NCBI GenBank assembly: GCA_009833045.1 | Contig: WUUP01000004.1 | Span: 62,001-126,000 of the forward strand | DNA from: Saprospirales bacterium GYS_P2D | Lineage (GTDB): Bacteria; Bacteroidota; Bacteroidia; Chitinophagales; Saprospiraceae | DNA: 64,000 nucleotides | Direction of reading: 5' to 3' | Shown here: positions 16,487-25,725 of the stretch, in pieces | Numbering within the stretch: position 1 is the stretch's first letter | Layout: each line of letters begins with the position of its first letter | Program-made: the position numbers and the translations under genes | The notes under the pieces: generated by a model | What the model was told of the DNA's origin: nothing | What the model saw: only the letters and a program-made list of their open reading frames with translations | Database searches by the model: none

Positions 16487-18112
16487 TCATTCCCACCACC
16501 GTGGCAATCCTTCGTAGCGCTCGATCCACTCCTGAGCGAGCTCTGGAGAGTCTTGATAGTGCTCTCTCAGGTCTGCCAGTTGGTCCTTCAGTTTGGTGAC
16601 TACCTCAGCGTAATCTGGATCATCATAGACATTTGTTATTTCATGAGGGTCGGCTTTGCGATCGTAGAGCTCCCACTCATCTACATCATAGTAGAAGTGT
16701 ATGAGTTTATATTCCTCAGTTACGATGGCGTAGTGCCGCTTGACCATATGTACCGACGGGTACTCGTAGTAGTGATAGTATACCGCATCTCTGAATCCCT
16801 CCGTCGCCCCTTGAAATAATGGGATCAAGCTGACACCCTGCATATCCTCAGGTACTGGAGCCTGAGCAGCCTCCAGTAGGGTAGGAGCGAAGTCCAGATT
16901 TTGTACCATTTGTGTGTTTTTAGTGCCTGGCTCGATGACACCAGGCCACTTCACGAGGAGTGGTGTTTTGAACGATTCATTGTAGATGAATCGCTTATCA
17001 AACCATCCATGCTCACCCAGATAAAAGCCTTGATCAGAGGTATACACCACTATGGTGTTCTCAGAAAGCCCCGCCTCATCGAGATAGTCGAGTACCTCTC
17101 CGACACCTTCATCGACTGATGCTATCGAGCCAAGGTAGTCCTGCATATAGCGCTGATATCTCCATCTCATCTGATCCTCTTTGGACATATTCGGATAGTT
17201 CTTTTTGAAATCTTCGATCATCGGACCGTAGATTTTGTCCCAGTCTGCTTTTTGGGCTGGTGTCATACGGCCTACTGTATTTTTATATGCCTGATGGTCC
17301 CATTTAGCAGTCTGAGGGATGCCCATTTCTTTGAGTACTTCAGGTGGTATCTTAGAGTCTCCAGCCCAGTTCATATGAGTCAGGAGATTCATTTCTGCTT
17401 CTTTGGCCGCAGAGCCACGACCCTCATAGTCATCAAAAAGGGTCTCGGGCTCAGGAAAGCTGCGCTGCATGAACTTTTCATAGTGACGCTTAGCTGGTAG
17501 CCACTCTCTATGTGGCGCTTTGTGGAGATACATGAGGAAGAATGGATCTTCTTCCTTACGCTCATTCGCCAGCCAGTCGATGGTCATGTCCGTGATGATA
17601 TCTGTCACATAGCCTTCGACGTTGATCACGCTGTCATACTTAGTGATGAAATCAGGATTGTAATAGCTTCCTTGACCGGGTAATATTTTGAACTGATCAA
17701 AACCTTTAGGATTATTGCCAAAATGCAGCTTGCCAAACATAGCAGTCTGATACCCCGACGCCTGGAGGATCTGTGGGAAGGTCACTTGTGTAGTGTCAAA
17801 TGGAAAAATGTTATCAATCTTGCCATTGAGATGACTATGCTTGCCAGATAGGATCACCGCCCGTGAGGGAGCACAGATCGAGTTGGTCACGCAGGCATTA
17901 GTGAATAGCATACCTTCATTCGCTATGCGGTCGATATGTGGTGTCTCGATGAGATGATCAGAGTAGGCGCTGATGGCCTGATAGGCATGATCATCTGACA
18001 TGATGAATACGATATTGGGCCGATCTTGTTTTGCTTTCTCGATTTTTTCTCCTTGGCAAGAGATACAGAGTGCTGAGAGATAAAGGAGCAGTAGAGCAGT
18101 TGATAGTTTCAT
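16487..18112 (-). CDS. Family S1 sulfatase, exported lipoprotein
   Basis: A 541-residue sulfatase of the alkaline-phosphatase superfamily. The signal ends at a probable lipobox (ALCISC, Cys19). DD40-41 in FIMSDDHAYQ are metal ligands. Cys80 in CAPSRAVILSGKH is the residue that an FGE-type enzyme converts to formylglycine, giving the C-x-P-S-R signature. Later come YTSDQGFYLGEHGWFDK with further metal and catalytic residues, and YKLIHFYYDVDEWELYD at the C-terminus. Length and motifs fit glycan sulfatases acting on sulfated polysaccharides, a marine trait. No maturase gene is in the window. It neighbours an epimerase-like gene 83 bases downstream on the same strand. Confidence 0.9.
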   Translation of the reverse strand: MKLSTALLLLYLSALCISCQGEKIEKAKQDRPNIVFIMSDDHAYQAISAYSDHLIETPHIDRIANEGMLFTNACVTNSICAPSRAVILSGKHSHLNGKIDNIFPFDTTQVTFPQILQASGYQTAMFGKLHFGNNPKGFDQFKILPGQGSYYNPDFITKYDSVINVEGYVTDIITDMTIDWLANERKEEDPFFLMYLHKAPHREWLPAKRHYEKFMQRSFPEPETLFDDYEGRGSAAKEAEMNLLTHMNWAGDSKIPPEVLKEMGIPQTAKWDHQAYKNTVGRMTPAQKADWDKIYGPMIEDFKKNYPNMSKEDQMRWRYQRYMQDYLGSIASVDEGVGEVLDYLDEAGLSENTIVVYTSDQGFYLGEHGWFDKRFIYNESFKTPLLVKWPGVIEPGTKNTQMVQNLDFAPTLLEAAQAPVPEDMQGVSLIPLFQGATEGFRDAVYYHYYEYPSVHMVKRHYAIVTEEYKLIHFYYDVDEWELYDRKADPHEITNVYDDPDYAEVVTKLKDQLADLREHYQDSPELAQEWIERYEGLPRWWE

Positions 18113-18179
18113 TAGATGTTTTTATTGTATGGCATTAAGATAATAATTGTCCAAGAGGTGGGACTACTACGATGATACT

Positions 18180-18492
18180 CTATGGGTCTGAGTGGGGATC
18201 CGAAAGATCGGCTTCTGAGTCCATTTTATAGTGTAGAAACCTTATAATTTCAATGTAGGATTTATCTGTACTCTGCCGGTAAAAAATTAAGTGTGATTTG
18301 ACCTTGATCGTCGATAGCCGACTCTAAGGTATTCGATTGATCTGCCAGATAATGGGAAGCCCGCTAAGTATTCTATCTCATCGAATAGTAGATTGAGATA
18401 TCTATCCGCTTGCTGTGCTGACCAATCTGATATGTATAGGCCCAAATATTATCTAAGTCTCGTGAGGCTTCTTGGCTAATGATAAAATTCAT
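18180..18492 (-). pseudogene. ParE-like toxin broken by two frameshifts
   Basis: Starting at the ATG sharing a base with the antitoxin stop (TAATG), the frame reads MNFIISQEASRDLDNIWAYT and then shifts. A second frame continues WSAQQADRYLNLLFDEIEYL to FPLSGRSIEY, and a third ends SHLIFYRQSTDKSYIEIIRF, LHYKMD. Joined, these make a near full-length ParE of ~100 residues. Two separate frame changes (near 18428 and near 18310) prevent expression of an intact toxin. The antitoxin upstream is still intact. Confidence 0.8.
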
Positions 18493-18740
18493 TAATCCAC
18501 CTCGTATTTACTATGCATGTTTTGAAGGAATGCCTTACGATCGAAATTTTGAATAAATTCGGAATTTTCGCCTTTCTTCAGTTCGCTGATCAGCATTTCT
18601 TTTTTGATTTCTTCATGTTCAAACATTCTCAATGCAGCTCTTACTACTTCACTGACGGAATTATATTTTCCTGTTTTTACTTGATGGTTATTGAATTCAT
18701 CAAAATGATCTCCCAATAGTATCGATGTGTTTTTTGGCAT
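18492..18740 (-). CDS. parD: ParD-family antitoxin, partner toxin decayed
   Basis: An 82-residue ribbon-helix-helix antitoxin: MPKNTSILLGDHFDEFNNHQ followed by SVSEVVRAALRMFEHEE and an acidic tail. It is similar in plan to the ParD at 2557-2808 (shared KNTS-LG-HF-EF pattern), so the two modules are related. The downstream parE is a pseudogene with two frameshifts. The intact orphan antitoxin could still bind DNA or neutralise a related toxin such as the one at 2262-2564. Confidence 0.85.
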   Translation of the reverse strand: MPKNTSILLGDHFDEFNNHQVKTGKYNSVSEVVRAALRMFEHEEIKKEMLISELKKGENSEFIQNFDRKAFLQNMHSKYEVD

Positions 18741-18829
18741 TAGAAACTTTAATTTTTACCTTATACCAATTCTTGGTATAAGATGCTACTTATGCAAAGT
18801 ATTCTGGACACTCATATGTAGTGAGCTAA

Positions 18830-19204
18830 CTACTCTGTGATCAGCTCCATAGTCAGACGTCCATAGTATTCTTGGCTGTCATCTGCATCTATGGCATAAG
18901 TGTATCGTCCCGGACTAAGAGGAGTCTCACCTACGAAATCTATGGGCTGAATCACGGTGGTGTCACCTGAAATGCTCAGTCGAACAAAAGCATATCGATA
19001 GGCTAATGGATGACTCTGATAATCAGTAGTCTCGCCTGACTTTACATCTCCATATTGGACGTTTGTATCCCAAGCATTGACAAGGACACTCTGATAGTCG
19101 TAGTCACTGACATTTTCAATACGGATTGATACTTCAGACTCTGATTCACCCTCTGTGCAGGTAAAGAATAGAAGTGTGAAAATGGACAAATAGAGAAATT
19201 TCAT
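18830..19204 (-). CDS. Small lipoprotein of unknown function
   Basis: About 124 residues from the ATG at 19204 (an earlier in-frame start at 19231 breaks the signal peptide). MKFLYLSIFTLLFFTC ends in a lipobox with Cys16. An Ala/Glu/Ser-rich linker and a beta-rich domain follow (VSIRIENVSDYDYQSVLVNA, GRYTYAIDADDSQEYYGRLT). No family is firmly recognised; the pattern is that of Bacteroidota surface lipoproteins with an immunoglobulin-like beta fold. Monocistronic. Confidence 0.65.
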   Translation of the reverse strand: MKFLYLSIFTLLFFTCTEGESESEVSIRIENVSDYDYQSVLVNAWDTNVQYGDVKSGETTDYQSHPLAYRYAFVRLSISGDTTVIQPIDFVGETPLSPGRYTYAIDADDSQEYYGRLTMELITE

Positions 19205-19325
19205 TTTTAATGCATTGGAATATTTGAACAACGTCCAAGTAATCTGTAATGCTGATGGCTATTAAAAGAATTAAGAGATCCGAATTTACTCAATACTTTT
19301 GTACAAGTATAGGATGACTTTACAA

Positions 19326-21071
19326 TCAATGCTCGACAGCAGCTCCGGCCCCTCGAGGGATACGGATATCCTCTACGAGATCTTGGATCTGATCGGGTGG
19401 CGCAGGTGTCAGACGTGATATGATGATCGATAGGACAAAATTAATCGTCATAGCGACCACACCAAAACCTTCTGGGGAGATGCCCCACCACCAATTATCT
19501 TGGAGTCCAGCTACGGCCTCTTTCCCTCCATCGAATATGCCAAATTTAAACTTGAGCATATAGTATAGCATCAAGAGTAGACCGACCACCATACCAGCGA
19601 TAGCTCCCTGCATATTCATGCGTTTATCAAAGATACCCAGTATGATAGCTGGGAAGAAAGAAGAGGCGGCTAAACCAAATGCTAAAGCTACAACCGCAGC
19701 CACAAATCCCGGAGGATTGATGCCAAAATAACCAGCTACACACACTCCCACTGCAGCAGCGACTCGAGCCCAGAAAAGCTCTTGTTTGTCAGTCATGTCA
19801 GGCATGAATTGTTTCTTCAGTAGATCATGAGAGATAGAGGTCGATATCACGAGTAGTAGTCCAGCGGCCGTCGAGAGGGCGGCTGCCAGTCCACCAGCTG
19901 CTACCAGCGCTATCACCCAGTTGGGTAGATCTGCGATCTCTGGATTGGCCAGTACCATGATGTCTCGATCGATGGTGAGCTCATTGTCTGCCCAGCCATT
20001 GACTCGAGCCGTATTGGCAAAATCCGAGTTTTGATCATTATAGTATTGGATCAGCCCATCACCGTTTTTGTCTTCATATTGGAGGAGGCCTGTGGTTTCC
20101 CAATTACTAAACCACTCTGGCACCTCAGCATAAGGCTGCTCGTTGACCGTATTTATGAGATTGGTACGTGCGAATACTGCTAAGGCTGGCGCTGCCGTGT
20201 ACAAGATAGCTATGAAGAGTAGGGCATAGCCTGCAGACTTTCGAGCATCTCGGACCTTGGGCACTGTGAAAAAACGTACGATCACATGGGGTAGGCCAGC
20301 GGTGCCACACATGAGAGCTGCCGTGATGGCGAATACATCAATCATTGATTTACTACCTTTAGTATATTCATGAAAGCCGAGCTCCACATGTAGATTATTG
20401 AGTTTGTCGAGTAGGTATTGACCATCAGCTACTTTGCCGCCCATTCCTATTTGAGGGATGGGATTGTTCACCATTTGGATGGAAATGAAGATCACAGGCA
20501 CCATGAAGGCGAATATTAACACACAGTATTGGGCTACTTGGGTATAGGTGATTCCTTTCATTCCGCCAAGGACAGCATAGAAAAATACAATGCCCATGCC
20601 TATCAGTACGCCCTGATTAATGGGTACTTCGAGAAATCGAGAAAAGACGACTCCTACACCTCGCATCTGTCCAGCTACGTAGGTGAATGATACGATCAGC
20701 GCACAGATCACGGCTACTGTCCGAGCGGTATTGCTATAGTAGCGATCACCGATGAAGTCCGGTACGGTGAACTTCCCAAACTTCCTCAAATATGGGGCGA
20801 GGAGTAAGGCGAGTAGCACATAGCCACCAGTCCAACCCATCAGATATACCGCTCCATCATAGCCCATGAATGAGATCAATCCCGCCATCGAGATAAATGA
20901 AGCTGCCGACATCCAGTCAGCGGCTGTTGCCATACCATTGACCACTGGATGGACGCCACCACCTGCTACATAAAAATCCTTTGTCGATCCAGCTCGAGAC
21001 CAGATAGCGATCCCGATGTATAGGGCAAATGTTAAGCCCACTATGATAAATGTCCAAGTCTGTACGCTCAT
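19326..21071 (-). CDS. Sodium:solute symporter, ActP-like
   Basis: A 581-residue SSS-family transporter with about 13 membrane helices. It opens TWTFIIVGLTFALYIGIAIW and contains the family segments FYVAGGGVHPVVNGMATAAD, WMSAASFISMAGLISFMGYDG and GLAAALSTAAGLLLVISTSI. The resemblance is to acetate/carboxylate permeases such as ActP, with a large soluble insertion near residues 290-380. The DUF4212 gene two bases upstream is the small subunit usually encoded with this subfamily. Substrate is probably a short organic acid, inferred from family membership. Confidence 0.9.
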   Translation of the reverse strand: MSVQTWTFIIVGLTFALYIGIAIWSRAGSTKDFYVAGGGVHPVVNGMATAADWMSAASFISMAGLISFMGYDGAVYLMGWTGGYVLLALLLAPYLRKFGKFTVPDFIGDRYYSNTARTVAVICALIVSFTYVAGQMRGVGVVFSRFLEVPINQGVLIGMGIVFFYAVLGGMKGITYTQVAQYCVLIFAFMVPVIFISIQMVNNPIPQIGMGGKVADGQYLLDKLNNLHVELGFHEYTKGSKSMIDVFAITAALMCGTAGLPHVIVRFFTVPKVRDARKSAGYALLFIAILYTAAPALAVFARTNLINTVNEQPYAEVPEWFSNWETTGLLQYEDKNGDGLIQYYNDQNSDFANTARVNGWADNELTIDRDIMVLANPEIADLPNWVIALVAAGGLAAALSTAAGLLLVISTSISHDLLKKQFMPDMTDKQELFWARVAAAVGVCVAGYFGINPPGFVAAVVALAFGLAASSFFPAIILGIFDKRMNMQGAIAGMVVGLLLMLYYMLKFKFGIFDGGKEAVAGLQDNWWWGISPEGFGVVAMTINFVLSIIISRLTPAPPDQIQDLVEDIRIPRGAGAAVEH

Positions 21072-21073
21072 AT

Positions 21074-21328
21074 CTATTCTTCGTCTACTTCGTATTTTTT
21101 GTCGAGTTTATTCATCAGATAGGTATAGATGAATATGAGCACTACGAACACATAGATAGCTCCCTGCTGAGCAAACCAAAATCCAAGTGGAAAGCCTCCA
21201 ATCCTGATCGTATCGAGCTGCTCTGCTAAGAAGATCCCGCAGACAAAGGAGGCAAAAAACCAAACGATAAGTAAGATGAGTAGGTAGCGCAGATTAGTGC
21301 GCCAATAGGCTTGATGTGATGGATTCAT
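21074..21328 (-). CDS. DUF4212 small symporter subunit
   Basis: An 84-residue protein with two transmembrane helices (YLLILLIVWFFASFVCGIF and FWFAQQGAIYVFVVLIFIYT) and a short charged C-terminus. It belongs to DUF4212, encoded immediately before ActP-like sodium:solute symporters; here the gap to the symporter is two bases. It is thought to be an accessory subunit; the exact role is not established. Confidence 0.88.
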   Translation of the reverse strand: MNPSHQAYWRTNLRYLLILLIVWFFASFVCGIFLAEQLDTIRIGGFPLGFWFAQQGAIYVFVVLIFIYTYLMNKLDKKYEVDEE

Positions 21329-21428
21329 ATGTTAGTATCGATAGTCTGCGCTCCAAGGTAATGAATGCTCAATGAATACAGATATTACCTATTTATTTTT
21401 GCAAGGTGGAGTAGTGATGGGGAGAAGA

Positions 21429-21554
21429 GTATCGAGAGTCGAGTAGTGAGTATCGAGCAGAATCAAAATCAAAAACAGACATTTGTCCTCCCTGGCAGGG
21501 AGGTGCCGGAGGCGGAGGGTTTGGGGTATCGAGAGTCGAGTAGTGAGTATCGAG
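21429..21554. repeat. 29-base direct repeat flanking a Bacteroidota intergenic repeat
   Basis: The same 29 bases (starting GTATCGAGAGTCGAGTAG) occur at 21429-21457 and 21526-21554. Between them, at 21486-21525, lies the CTCCCTGGCAGGGAGG...GGCGGAGGGTTTGG motif, typical of a family of short intergenic repeats in many Bacteroidota genomes. The whole gene-free stretch 21329-22002 shows no convincing coding frame apart from this. Confidence 0.7.
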
Positions 21555-21945
21555 ACCTCTCTATCGGATTACGAACTCATCCTCCTGTCGATAAGAGAAT
21601 CAAGTTGAAAAGTCAGAAAGTCGAAAGTTCTTTTATTCGGTCATCGTACTCTCCTTTCGTTCTTTCAATTTCAAAGAGAAGGAAGGGACTTACCGTTGTC
21701 AAGTGAAGAGGTGTCTTCAAATGAATGATTATTATAAAGTTTTTTCTATCATCTTGAACAACGGGAAAGATCTTCATTCTTGCGGAGGTAGATGCCGACG
21801 TTATTACAGGCTGCTATGTTAAGACCATATCGGTTTTGGATAGCTTGGCTTGTGTGATTGTTCCTTTTCCAGTCACTGAAAACGAACCCAAAAAGCTTCA
21901 CAAATTGATACCCGCCCACCGTACTGGTACCTGCAACACCACAAC

Positions 21946-21976
21946 AAAAAAAGCCAAACTCTTACGAATTCGGCTT
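21946..21976 (-). terminator. Terminator of the dodecin gene
   Basis: An 8-bp stem with one G-T pair (21951-21958 with 21969-21976) is followed on the minus strand by seven T. It lies 27 bases after the dodecin stop. Confidence 0.75.
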
Positions 21977-22002
21977 TTCGGATGTTTACTTCTTTGGAGT
22001 AC

Positions 22003-22203
22003 TTATTTCACCTCAAAAGAGATTTTTAGATTCACTCTGTATTTGTCGACAGCACCATCTTTGACAGTCACGCTTTGGCTCTGTACATATGCTGATTTGA
22101 TTCCTTTGACAGATTTTGAGGCCTTAGCTACTCCTTTTGCTGTAGCATCTTCCCAGCTTTTTCCTGACTCTGCGAGTACCTCAATAACTTTCATTATTGC
22201 CAT
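22003..22203 (-). CDS. Dodecin-family flavin-binding protein
   Basis: A 66-residue protein matching dodecin: KVIEVLAESGKSWEDATAKG, then SVKGIKSAYVQSQSVTV and a final strand YRVNLKISFEVK. Dodecins form hollow dodecamers that bind and buffer free flavins in the cytosol. The aromatic that stacks the flavin in archaeal forms (Trp36) appears here as the Tyr in SAYVQ, so ligand preference may differ. Own terminator downstream; monocistronic. Confidence 0.88.
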   Translation of the reverse strand: MAIMKVIEVLAESGKSWEDATAKGVAKASKSVKGIKSAYVQSQSVTVKDGAVDKYRVNLKISFEVK

Positions 22204-22267
22204 GATTTTTCTTTTTTTAAGTGTTTATCAATGTTAAGTTAACGTTATCAAGGACACAGAAAGTATG

Positions 22268-25200
22268 CTATCTCACTTTTGGAAGACGCCTTAAGTCTGT
22301 CGTATAGACGCTCATTGACTTTGGCTGTATGATTTCGTTGGGTGGTATATCCTGTATGTCAGTATATACCGTGATATTCTTAGCAGTGCCACCATCGCTT
22401 TGCATTGATTTATGAACGATATTTTTAGGCGTATGATTCTCGGCGTAGAATCTCGTGACTCTTCGTGCTTCTGCTTCGAGAGTGTTGATCGGGAAGGTAT
22501 CATAGCTACGACCACCTGGATGACTCACGTGATAGGTACAGCCACCGATCGATCGATTATTCCATTTGTCATAAATATCAAATGTCAACGGAGTATCTAC
22601 TCCTACTGTGGGATGTAGTGACGATGGGGGATTCCATGCTTTGTATCGTATACCACATACGTAGGTCCCCTCAATCTGCGTAGACTGCAGAGGGATTTGT
22701 ACTTGATTGCAGAGTAGAGCATAGCGCTCCGGCTGCAGTCCTTGGATGAGTACTTCTACTTTCTCTACACTACTATCGACATAGCGAGCGGTGCCGGCAC
22801 TGGACATTTCCTCACCCAAGACATACCATGGCTCGATAGCCGCTCTGAATGATAGTCGTATCCCTTGGATATTTGCCTCGCCCAATAATGGAAACCTAAA
22901 GTCAAAGAAGGTATCCAGCCATTCCATCTCGAATGGCAATCCTCCCTGATGTAGATAGTGGATGACTTCTTTCATATCCTCTCTGACATAGTGATGGAGT
23001 AGGTACTTGTCATGGAGGTCTCGACCCCAGTCGATCAGTGGATATTGATATGGCTGCTCCCAAAATCGGACAACTAAGGATCTGATCAGGAGTAGCTGGA
23101 TCATGCACATCTCATAGCTCGGCGGCATATCAAATCCTCGTAGCTCCAGGATGCCCAGACGGCCAGAGTTGCTGTCTGGATTATAGAGTTTGTCAATGCA
23201 AAATTCTGCACGATGCGTATTACCTGTGAGGTCTATGAGGAGATTTCTGAATAGGCGATCGACGATCCATGGAGTAGGATTGGGATGACGATCGAGCTCA
23301 GCGAATGCGATTTCCAGTTCATCGATGGTGTTCTTTCTTCCTTCGTCTACTCTTGGAGCCTGACTCGTCGGTCCGACGAATGCGGAGCTAAACAAGTAGG
23401 ACATTGAGGGATGATTTTGCCAAAAATTGATCATACTCCTCAGTAGATCGGGGCGTCTCAGTAGTGGACTATCAGATGGAGTGATACCACCGAGGGTGAT
23501 ATGATTGCCACCACCAGTGCCGGTGTGTCGTCCATCTATCATGAATTTTTCGGCGCCAAGCTTGCACTGGCGAGCTTCTTCAAATAGAGTCTCGTACATG
23601 AGCGTCGTTTCTTGCCAGCTTTTGCTGGGAGGCACATTGACTTCGATGACACCTGGGTCGGGAGTGATCGACATGCGCTCTACTCGATAGTCATGAGGAC
23701 CCTGGTAGCCCTCGATAATGACTGGTAGATCAGCCTTCTCACAGGCGGCACTGATATTAGCGATGAGCTTGATGAACTCATCCATGCTATTGAGCGGAGG
23801 GAGGAAGACGTGTATATGCCCTGCTCGCACCTCCATACATATAGCCGTCTTGAATATCACATCAGATAACGATACGACTTTTGTCGGATCATCGCCGGGT
23901 AGTGGTCCGAGATCATCCAGAGGACTTGGAGGTATGACTACATCTTCATCGGCTTGCTCGAGCGTGTCGAGGGGTAGTCGATAGCCCATGGCGGAGTTGC
24001 CAGGTATGAGAAACAACTTCTGTCTACGTGACTGCCAGACGCAGCTTTCCCAGCGATCATGAGTGACACCATATCGGATGGGTATCACATAGCCTGCCAC
24101 TTGTTCAAGACCGTTTTGGAGTATTTCGCCGAGCTTTTGACGCTCTATATTTTCATCATTTTTGAGGTCTTCCAGATCGATATCTACGGGCAGCTTCGCT
24201 TTTTCCCAGAGGAAGTAGTAGAAGTCCTCATAGGCGGGATGTACATTTTTATTAGATAGCCCCATGACCTTGGCCAGCGCATGAGTGAATGAGCTAAGGT
24301 TTTCCAGTTTTAGAGACCCAGTGGAGCTGGGATCTGCGAGATATTCTTCTTTTGGCCATAGAGCCTGACCATCCTTGCGCCAGTACATGGTGTACTGCCA
24401 TCGAGGTATAGCTTCGCCCGGATACCACTTTCCTTGACCGCAGTGTATGAGTGCATTGGAGGCGAGTTTTTCTTTTAGCCGCAAGGTGAGTTCATAGGCT
24501 TTTTTTCGTTTCATGACTCCGTCAGCCTTGGTGTTCCATTGATCTGACTCCATGTCTTCTGCAGAGACGAAGGTCGGTTCACCACCCATGGTCAGTCGGA
24601 CATCTCCCAGAGCGAGACGACTGTCCACCTCCTGAGCAAGCGACTGTATCTGACTCCACTGAGTATCGCTGTAGGGCTTAGTGACTCGGGGCGATTCGTA
24701 GATGCGCTCGACGAGATTTTCATAGGAGAATGTCACCTCACATGGATCTGTGAAGCCTGTGATCGGTGCCGCACTCACTGGGTCTGGCGTGCAGGATAGA
24801 GGGATATGGCCTTCGCCAGCAAGTAGTCCAGAGGTAGCATCGAGACCTATCCAACCCGCTCCTGGTATATACACTTCGGCCCATGCATGAAGATCGGTGA
24901 AGTCCTCCTCTGTGCCACTGGGTCCGTCGACGGACTTTTGATCTGGAGTCAGCTGTACCAGATATCCAGAGGCGAATCTTGCTGCCATCCCGTGCATCCT
25001 CATCAGCTGGACTAAGAGCCACGCCGAGTCACGACAGCTCCCGGTCTCTATCGAGAGGGTCTGCTCACAGCTCTGGATACCAGGCTCAAGACGTATGGTG
25101 TAGCCTACTTTATTGTATATCAGTTGATTAGCATTGACGAGAAAGTTGATCGTGTTATCTCCGAGATATTGCTTAGACTCCTCATAGAGTTGATCCAAGA

Positions 25201-25576
25201 GGGGACCTGACTCGCTGATCTCGAGATAGGGGAGGAGTTCTTTTTTTAGCTGATCGGTATAGCTCCACGGGAAAATCTCTGCATACTCCTCTACGAAAAA
25301 GTCAAAAGGATTAATAGTGATCATATCTACGATCACCTCGACTTCGACTCTGAGCTCTTTTACCTCATTGGGAAAGACAGCACGAGCGACATAATTACCA
25401 AAAGGATCTTGCTGCCAATTGATAAAGTGATCCTCGGGAGAGATCTTGAGGCTATAGGCCAATATAGGTGACCGAGTATGAGGAGCTGGCTTCAGTCGTA
25501 TGGTTTGTGGAGAGACTTTGATGGCTCGATCATACTGATAGATCATATTATGTCTGAGTGCCACGTGGATGCTCAT
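22268..25576 (-). CDS. Transglutaminase-like/DUF2126 protein of the Anbu cluster
   Basis: A 1102-residue two-part protein. Residues ~1-300 hold a bacterial transglutaminase N-domain (RHNMIYQYDRAIKVSPQTIR) and a transglutaminase-like core with Cys in ETGSCRDSAWLLVQLMR, His in DLHAWAEVYIPGAGWIGLDA and the Asp following. Residues ~320-1100 are DUF2126, with GEPTFVSAEDM and DGRHTGTGGGNHITLGG. The family accompanies circularly permuted ATP-grasp, alpha-E and Anbu genes and is thought to take part in making, attaching or removing peptide tags. It is divergent from those three genes across a 149-base shared promoter region. No signal peptide is present, so it is cytosolic. Confidence 0.9.
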   Translation of the reverse strand: MSIHVALRHNMIYQYDRAIKVSPQTIRLKPAPHTRSPILAYSLKISPEDHFINWQQDPFGNYVARAVFPNEVKELRVEVEVIVDMITINPFDFFVEEYAEIFPWSYTDQLKKELLPYLEISESGPLLDQLYEESKQYLGDNTINFLVNANQLIYNKVGYTIRLEPGIQSCEQTLSIETGSCRDSAWLLVQLMRMHGMAARFASGYLVQLTPDQKSVDGPSGTEEDFTDLHAWAEVYIPGAGWIGLDATSGLLAGEGHIPLSCTPDPVSAAPITGFTDPCEVTFSYENLVERIYESPRVTKPYSDTQWSQIQSLAQEVDSRLALGDVRLTMGGEPTFVSAEDMESDQWNTKADGVMKRKKAYELTLRLKEKLASNALIHCGQGKWYPGEAIPRWQYTMYWRKDGQALWPKEEYLADPSSTGSLKLENLSSFTHALAKVMGLSNKNVHPAYEDFYYFLWEKAKLPVDIDLEDLKNDENIERQKLGEILQNGLEQVAGYVIPIRYGVTHDRWESCVWQSRRQKLFLIPGNSAMGYRLPLDTLEQADEDVVIPPSPLDDLGPLPGDDPTKVVSLSDVIFKTAICMEVRAGHIHVFLPPLNSMDEFIKLIANISAACEKADLPVIIEGYQGPHDYRVERMSITPDPGVIEVNVPPSKSWQETTLMYETLFEEARQCKLGAEKFMIDGRHTGTGGGNHITLGGITPSDSPLLRRPDLLRSMINFWQNHPSMSYLFSSAFVGPTSQAPRVDEGRKNTIDELEIAFAELDRHPNPTPWIVDRLFRNLLIDLTGNTHRAEFCIDKLYNPDSNSGRLGILELRGFDMPPSYEMCMIQLLLIRSLVVRFWEQPYQYPLIDWGRDLHDKYLLHHYVREDMKEVIHYLHQGGLPFEMEWLDTFFDFRFPLLGEANIQGIRLSFRAAIEPWYVLGEEMSSAGTARYVDSSVEKVEVLIQGLQPERYALLCNQVQIPLQSTQIEGTYVCGIRYKAWNPPSSLHPTVGVDTPLTFDIYDKWNNRSIGGCTYHVSHPGGRSYDTFPINTLEAEARRVTRFYAENHTPKNIVHKSMQSDGGTAKNITVYTDIQDIPPNEIIQPKSMSVYTTDLRRLPKVR

Positions 25577-25725
25577 GCGCTATTGGATTTATTATTAAGC
25601 TTGAATGTAACAGTAAGCCACAAAATAGCTTATTGAAATTTTAATCCTACTGTTATTTTCAATCGATGAAATGATTCTTAATTTAAAGGAGCGTTAAAGG
25701 CTCTGATGTAAGAGAAAGTAATAAT

